Below, piece after piece: positions 58,201 through 64,000 of a stretch of DNA of 64,000 nt. The notes under the pieces were generated by a model. The model ran no database searches and was not told the DNA's origin. It worked only from the letters and a program-made list of their open reading frames with translations. The DNA comes from Saururus chinensis (taxonomy: Eukaryota > Streptophyta > Magnoliopsida > Piperales > Saururaceae): the NCBI GenBank assembly GCA_035235625.1, contig CP141146.1, positions 22,128,501 to 22,192,500 on the forward strand, read 5' to 3'. Position 1 is the stretch's first letter, and every line of letters starts with the position of its first letter. The position numbers and the translations under genes were made by a program.

Positions 58201-59840
58201 AAGAAGGTGGCTGACAAAGGAGGCAACATTTCTACTCACTACTCACTACCAAATCATCATACGGACGATCGTGCATACATGGCTTACGGTGGAGGATATG
58301 GGCATGACATCGGTCGAGCCTTCAATGGCCCGAGGCCAATGTTACTTCCCCATGGAAGAATCGCGATTTGGGAACTCTTTCCCCGAAAGTTATGAGCCGT
58401 GCGTAATAGAAAATGGGGGTGCAGAGGTGGAATCAGGCCAAAATTGTGGCCCTTGATGTCACTGGTCCGGGGCAAAGCCCACGTCGGTCGGACATGTGGC
58501 CCAAGTCCACGCAATATTAGGCGGTACACTAGGTTGGTCTTAGACTGGGGTGGGGTCACTCGACAGTGGTCAAAGGCGTACCCCAAAGCTAGGGGCATCT
58601 GTTTTGGGTAGAAGGCATGCAAGGAAGCCGGGAACGAAGGCCCCTTATCATCGTTGGGTCAAGCTAGCGTCACAGCTATCTGTTGGCTGGCGGCAGCGGC
58701 TGCAAAATCCCCGGTCAGAAGAAACGAATGGATTCAATTTAGCTAGGGTGACAATGTGCCGAGTTAGGGCAGCGTACACGTATTGTCAGACCACGAATGG
58801 CCAAACGGGACCAGGGGACGAACTTGGGATACGGTGGTGACCCAACAATCGCAAACCGCGGTGAGCTGGACGGACACCGATCGATGTTCATATGAAGTCT
58901 AACGGTGACGAATCGACACCACTAGACCGAAACTGTGTTTTGGACTGAGTAGAGCAATGGGGCAAAAAAGAGGAGAATGGGTGCAAGAGTCCGTCGTTGG
59001 CCCGAGGTGGAGCCGGCAACAGTGAGCCCAAGCTCCTCCGGCTACTCACAGCCAAAGAAAGACAAAAAAAACCAAAAGAAAGGAAAAAAATGATCTCACC
59101 GGATCGGAAAATGGGGGAAGGAGAGGTGACTGGCCGGGAAGACTGCGGTCCGGTTTGGGAGTGGTGGTCTTGTCACCGTCGGGCCGAGGTGGGGACAAAG
59201 ACCATTTGGTGGCGGCTGCAATATAGACAGAACAAAAAGAAAAGGGTGGCAGAGTTTTTACCTCATGGCGGGGAGGACGGTGGTCGGAGGTTACTCTGGC
59301 CAGGGCGAAGCTGTGACGGTGAGGTGGAGGCTATGCAGCTAAAGGTGGCGGCAGATCTGGCGAAGATTTTTGAAAGGAGGTTATGGGCCGAAACCGGAGA
59401 GAGGGATGAAGAGGTGGTGGTGGCTGGTGGGGCCAGACCAGGGAGGTGGCGGCGTCGTCGCCAGACCGAGGTCGGCTGGGCGGAAGCCAACGGCGGTGCC
59501 TCCGGCCTCACAGAGTGAAGGGGGGGCTCCCCCTTCACAGTTCACGGGTCGGGCGCAGCTCAGCGCGCCCGCTCTAATCCTTACTAAAAAAAATCTTCTT
59601 TTTTTTCCATCACTTCCTTTCTTCCCATTTCTGTTCTCCTACATCTCGTCCGATTTTCGTGCCAAAAAATTTATGGGATGCGTCGAGGCCCATGACTTGT
59701 GACTAAACACTACTCCCGACTCTTACAGTCACGAATATTACAAATACGGATACACCGAAGCGTCAAATTTCTTCATAAAAAATACGAGCAGAAAACTGCA
59801 GAAAATAACAAAAATATGCAGAAAAATTAGGGATGTTACA
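55262..59840 (-). mobile_element. Giant solo LTR, 4.6 kb (copy M, inverted relative to copy P)
   Basis: On the minus strand it begins TGTAACATCCCTAATTTTTC and ends CTCGGGCGTGACA. Flanks CCCGC (55257-55261) and CTCGC (59841-59845) form a 5 bp duplication with one mismatch. It shares the GTAAGTGTAAG array, the GAAGCTTATTA/TAATGAGCTTCA pair and the GC-rich first part with 24876-29214. Its long ORFs, such as that at 58997-59518, are GC-rich low-complexity frames with no recognised domain. No gag or pol. Confidence 0.85.
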
Positions 59841-59879
59841 CTCGCTTTCAAAGGCTAACTTGACATTAGGCCCAAGTTG

Positions 59880-61330
59880 ATAGACTTCGGTAGTTCCCTA
59901 CGCAAAAGATAAGAGAAAGGATCATATGATCATTTATTTAAAGGGATAGAGAAGAACCTTTTTTTTTAATGTGGGACGACCCTCTCTTGATCAATCAAGA
60001 CTATTCTTTATAATTTAGAGTAGAGTAGTGGTGATTAACTAGTTTTTGAACCATTCTATTAAATGGCAAATAAAGGAGGCACCTTGAAATTTATTATAAA
60101 AAAAGGAAAAGAATTGCCAAGAAAAGTGGCTGCAATTTTCAAGTAAAAAAATGGAAACTCGTAGGAAGATGAAAGCTCCCTTGTTTGGAATACAACTTCT
60201 TCTTCTTCCTTCACTTGATGCAATACTTCTATTATTCTTCCAATCCCTCAAGCTTCTTCAATTTTCAAACTTGGAATGAAGGTCAAAGCCTTTAGAATTT
60301 CTAGATGTCCTTTGGTGGAAGATGGGCATTGTGATTTATTTTAAAAGCTTATTAGACTTAAAGGCCAAAACCTATAAAAATGAGGGGGTATTTATAGTAT
60401 TGAGGTTTTACTATTAAGAAAAGTAGTGGGTGGTGAGTTGGCGGGGTAATTTGTGGGAAGTGTGCAGTGAATTAGTAGGATAGTTCATGGGAAGTGGGGA
60501 ATATGGTAAAGTTAGGATATGTAGTTTTAAAAGTAGTAAGGGAAGTTCTAGCATTAAGTCTTTGACTTGGTGTTCTCCCACTCCCTTACTATCTTTACAT
60601 ATTCCTCTTTTTTATTTCTTTTTTATTATTATTATTTGATCATCATTTCATTTATTTTTTTTGTTTAGTGTGGGGAATCACTGGCCTTTGGGCTTTAACT
60701 TGGTCTTCCTACTCTTTACTCAATTTTAGTATTTGATTCATTTGACGTGGGGCCCATAGAGTTTTTCGCACAATCTCTTTGTATTTTCCTTTGAACTTCA
60801 AGTTCTTTGAAGTTAATTTTTTGTGTTTTAGCTATTTTAGTCGTTTGTGCCTAAAGATTTTGATATTTAAAAGAGAAACTTAACATGGGGCCCACGAGTC
60901 TCACTTAGCCTCTTATTAATTTTGGTTTGATGATAATTTTAATGTGAAACTCATGGGGTCTTACTTAGTCTTTTATAATTTTAATTTTTTTTATTTAATG
61001 TAAAACCCATGAGATGTTACTTAGCCTTTTGTAATTTTATTTTTTTATTTGGTAGTTATTTTGATGTGAGTAATTTAAACATGAGGCTTACGAGGCGTCA
61101 CATAGCTAATGTAACTTTTATGGGGGCTTATGAGATCCTCACCAAATTTTTTTATTAGAAATCTTAACTTATTCCTACATGTGTAGGATAGGGTTTAGTT
61201 TTTTTCTTCTTCTTTAAACTTTGTCCACACTGGAGCTAGTGACACTCCAACAATCTCTTTATTTAGTCTTTGCCTTCGTTGGAAAGTCAATACTCCAACG
61301 CTTTACTTTTTCCATTCAAAAAATTTAGTC
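59880..61330 (-). mobile_element. Diverged LTR of the element 3 family
   Basis: On the minus strand it matches the element 3 LTR in order: CCTATCCTACACATGTAGGAAT, GAGGATCTCATAAG, CACATC, then the leader with TTGATCAAGAGAGGGTCGTC and CCACATTAAAA, and ends TAGGGAACTACCGAAGTC. Divergence is much greater than between the two element 3 LTRs, so this is an old relative. Borders are approximate. Confidence 0.75.
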
Positions 61331-62112
61331 AATAGTCCATCCATCATTAAGTGTCATATACAATACCTTAGCTTAGGATGTTTTACTTTTTAAAAGACTC
61401 AAACATAGAGTTTACTTACCCTTCAATTATATACATAAATAGATTAAATAATTACCCAACGTCACCCTTATGACCCCCATCTAGTTTAACTTCTCCTTGG
61501 TGGAAAAACTATATAAAAAAGATTAACATCTCCTCAAGGTCTAGCCTCATCAAGAACCCCAATAGTATCATAAAGTAGTGTTTCAATCCTATTCCCTTCA
61601 TTTTGGAGCCGTTTTTAGAAAATCTTTCCATGCGCCATTAGTATCATAAAGTTGTAACACTCCGTAAGTCACTCAGCCTCCAAAAGTGATTACTCAGCAA
61701 CTCGGCCTTGAAAAGTGTCAAAACTAAAAGTTTTCGCTGCGCCTTTTGAAGTTGAAATGAAAAGAGGTTGTACTTGGACCGAGCCGGTTGGCAAACCGGA
61801 TTCTACTGGACCCGCTAAAAAAGCGGCTGAGCGAGCTGGTTCTCCGGGATAGATTGGCAAGGCGAGGGCATGGAACAGAGATGACAAAGGGGAAGGAAGA
61901 GATGCAGGTGCAAGGAGAGGAAATGCGGAAGTAGAAAATGTAGAATGGGGAAAAGGGATTTAGGGTTCCTATATGATGATCTCATAAACTAGTCAACTTA
62001 GGTTAACCACCAGTTGAACCAGGTTGAACTGGCCCAGCCACCCATCCCGCTCGATGGCTGGGCCAATTTTTAAAATATTAGTTTTAACACAACCTACAAA
62101 AGTATAGTGGAG
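61331..62112. other. Intergenic DNA
   Basis: No gene. A GGTTGAACTGGCCCAGCC/GGCTGGGCC stretch around 62022-62068 looks like part of a small repeat. The open frame at 61690-61887 shows no known domain. Confidence 0.4.
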
Positions 62113-62121
62113 CACCTAATG

Positions 62122-62341
62122 TGAAGAGTTTTGTTCCACTCTCACAATGAGCCTACCATAAGGAACATATAAAAAACCCTTGATATTAAAAATCAACGGC
62201 GTACACGCTAAGGCACATTAGTGCTAGTAGCATTGGCGTTAATATGTGTTAGCGTGTGCACCATCGATTTTATAGATAAAAGGCTCTCATGAGTTCTTTA
62301 CGCTTAGCTTATTGTCAGAGTGAAACATTAAAAACACTTCC
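62122..62341. mobile_element. MITE, Mutator-like, copy 2
   Basis: 220 bp with long inverted repeats: the left arm starts TGAAGAGTTTTGTTCCACTC and the right arm ends with the complement of GGAAGTGTTTTTAATGTTTC. A perfect 9 bp target duplication CACCTAATG (62113-62121 and 62342-62350) assigns it to the Mutator superfamily. Same family as 15515-15725. Confidence 0.88.
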
Positions 62342-62350
62342 CACCTAATG

Positions 62351-62683
62351 TTATTGACATCTACCACACTAAAAAGATAGACGTAATCTAGTGTTAACAT
62401 TGAATCGTTTAACATTATCTCTTGTGTCTTCTATCGACCGGGATAAAAATTAACCACACAAAAGTCATTTACAAGGATTTTATCATAATTCATCACTTGG
62501 TTGAGTCCAAGTATTTACTACATATAAACAAAAATTTATGCCAACTTCACATAGATGTTGTTGGAACTAGAAAAGAAAGGCATTTAGGCAAAGTATTAAA
62601 AAATTTTAGTAGAGAAACAACTTTTTTTGTTGAAAATCAAAGGCGGTAGCTAGTAGAATGTCACAAAATGAAAATCTCTTTGT
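62351..62683. other. Spacer before the short-LTR element
   Basis: AT-rich. The ORF at 62422-62649 (HHLVESKYLLHINKNLCQLH, then IDVVGTRKERHLGKVLKNFS) resembles nothing I recognise. Confidence 0.35.
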
Positions 62684-63034
62684 TGTGAATGTCCTAAGGG
62701 CTGCCACTGGGGCCACGTGCTAGGGTAATTAGGGTTTTAATTATGTAATAAGGGCAATTAGGTCAATAGGTTAATTATGTTATTAATTGTTTATTTTAAT
62801 TATGTTATTAAGCCTTAGGTGCTTGTTAGTGAGCCCGTTAGTCAACCTATTTAAATGTAAGGGATACGCCCTAATTAAATTAGTGAATGATTAATTGTCT
62901 TGTCTTCTCCCATATCCTCTCTGCCTCTCCCTCCTATCCAGCAGCCATGCCGCTCCCTCTCCCCTTTCCCGGTCTCCTTGCGCTGCTCCCTTCTCTTTAC
63001 CGGGCTCCCATGCCATTGTGGACATCAGTTCACA
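62684..63034 (+). mobile_element. Short LTR (351 bp) of a copia- or TRIM-like element
   Basis: It starts TGTGAATGTCC and ends GTTCACA, which are inverse complements of each other, and is followed after 2 bp by a primer site TGGTATCGAAGCC (63037). A TATA-like CTATTTAAATG lies at about 62848. CT-rich leader at 62900-62940. The 3' LTR would lie beyond the window. Confidence 0.65.
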
Positions 63035-63036
63035 AC

Positions 63037-63049
63037 TGGTATCGAAGCC
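63037..63049 (+). other. Primer-binding site of the short-LTR element
   Basis: TGGTATCGAAGCC begins 2 bp after the LTR end. It matches the initiator methionine tRNA type site (TGGTATCAGAGC) with small changes. Confidence 0.65.
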
Positions 63050-63720
63050 GAACTGTGGCGGGTACCACATGCACGTCTGCCGCCATTCCCAGATCCCCCA
63101 CCACAACCATTGCCTGTTCCGGCCAATCCCCGAATAGCACCACTTCCATTCGTGACTGACTGCAAAGTGAGAATCAAGCACTCCCCCCAGAGACCATCGT
63201 CTTGCTGCTGCTCATGCAGGAAGCCATGCAATCCGATCCTACCACGTCCGCTATTGACGGGGCATCTGGCCTGGCACGGCTCGCGTCCAAGTCTGCCGAC
63301 GGGAGGAAATGGCCGCGGGTGCAGATTGGGATTTATATTGGCCGGTGAGGCACCACTTGCGGGGTCAACTCCGGGAAGCTGTTTGGGAGATTGTTCGTGC
63401 GGCTGGATCTGGTCGAGAAGGAGAGCAAGGCAGTGGTCTTCCACAATGGGTGGGTGACAATCGGGACTTGCGCAAAGAGAGCAGTTTCGTCCGCTGCAGC
63501 GGAGGTGTTCATGACTGTGCGGGCTGACCTAGACCCAGGGTTCATATTCGAGTTTGACGGGGAGCCGGAGTGTATCTCCCAAGTGTTCCCGATCCAGGGC
63601 AATCTGTGGTAGTGGGTCTTCAACTGCAAGTTCAGCCTTCGCAATTCCGGCGATTGGCCCTCCATGGTCACCCCCTCGTTCCTTCCTCGCACAGCTCCGG
63701 CCAGATCTTCCGGGCCAACC
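63050..63720 (+). pseudogene. Captured DUF1005 gene fragment inside a retroelement
   Basis: The frame in 63290-63610 reads RVQIGIYIGR, a stop, then GTTCGVNSGKLFGRLFVRLD, KAVVFHNGW, and FEFDGEPECISQVFPIQGNL, a stop, then WVFNCKFSLRNSGD. This is the signature order of the plant DUF1005 family (GTTCGVNSGR, VVFHNGW, FDGEPECSPQVFQV..N, VFTCKFSFRNSGD). Upstream (63050-63290) further family-like segments occur in other frames (CKVRIK, SGLARLASKSADG), implying a frameshift. Two nonsense codons (63346, about 63609) and shifts mark it as dead. It begins right behind the primer site, where gag normally is. Function of DUF1005 proteins is poorly known. Confidence 0.78.
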
Positions 63721-64000
63721 CTGGCACCTCCCCACCGTTTGCAAGTGTAGTTGTCCCTCCCCGTTGGAGTGACCTCTGCATGAGTCGGGCTTACACCGAT
63801 CTATTGAGGATCGTTTAGTGTACATGCATTTAGATTAATTGACATCCTACTTAGTTGGCTCCTCTCCGCCACTTCTGTTTAGGTGTAGTTATGTGTTATG
63901 CTTTTCTACTCCAATTCGGTCTTTATAGGATATATTGGGTGATAGTACTTCCTAATGAATTCTAGGGCCGCACTATGAATGGTTTCATTTGGAGGAAAAT
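63721..64000. other. 3' end of the window, inside or past the short-LTR element
   Basis: No coding recognised. A CGATCTATTGAGGATCG-like inverted repeat lies at 63799-63815. The sequence is cut by the window end. Confidence 0.4.

Noticed and set aside
58997..59518. 173-codon plus-strand ORF rich in Arg, Gly and Glu
   Set aside because: It lies inside the giant solo LTR in a GC-rich, stop-poor stretch. Frames are open on both strands and no domain is recognisable, so chance is the simpler explanation.

Overview
The window is nuclear DNA of a flowering plant with a repeat-rich genome. The evidence is GT-AG introns in two host genes, a chloroplast-targeted NDH-accessory-like gene, a GPI-anchored plant-type beta-1,3-glucanase, and dense plant transposable elements: Ty3/gypsy, a Tat-lineage element with two RNase H domains, an RTE-type LINE, hAT, Mutator-like MITEs and a copia-type LTR. 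No bacterial, organellar or viral-genome organisation is seen. The species cannot be named from the sequence.

Layout. 1-5.3 kb: degenerate Ty3/gypsy element on the minus strand (integrase to gag), split by a 1.35 kb LTR-like insertion. 5.3-12.35 kb: a second degenerate minus-strand gypsy element with a complete 2.4 kb 5' LTR; its leader holds a 945 bp non-autonomous hAT element that carries a captured PH-domain gene fragment. 12.4-16 kb: AT-rich DNA with a minisatellite and a MITE. 16.06-18.52 kb: intact three-exon NDF5/PNSB2-like gene. 19.6-21.1 kb: RTE-type LINE remnant. 22.16-38.78 kb: a young Tat-lineage element with 1.4 kb LTRs and a perfect 5 bp target-site duplication; its gag region is interrupted by a 4.3 kb solo LTR of another family. 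38.8-46.6 kb: LTR remnant, a tandemly duplicated unknown sequence split by a 1.94 kb solo LTR, and a foldback element. 47.7-51.7 kb: intact two-exon GH17 beta-1,3-glucanase gene (minus). 54.5-61.3 kb: LTR fragments and a second 4.6 kb solo LTR of the giant family, inverted relative to the first. 62.1-64 kb: a MITE, then a short-LTR retroelement whose interior is a captured DUF1005 gene fragment.

Working together. Only two host genes look functional. The NDF5/PNSB2-like protein would act at the chloroplast NDH complex, and the glucanase at the cell wall or plasmodesmata. Everything else is layered transposon insertion. The most interesting features are two independent gene captures (PH domain in a hAT element, DUF1005 behind a tRNA primer site), antisense reading frames in the 3' region of the Tat element, an array of covarying stem-loops in the giant LTR, and a hairpin-packed promoter region in the 1.94 kb solo LTR.

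All family calls come from reading motifs by eye. No database search was run.
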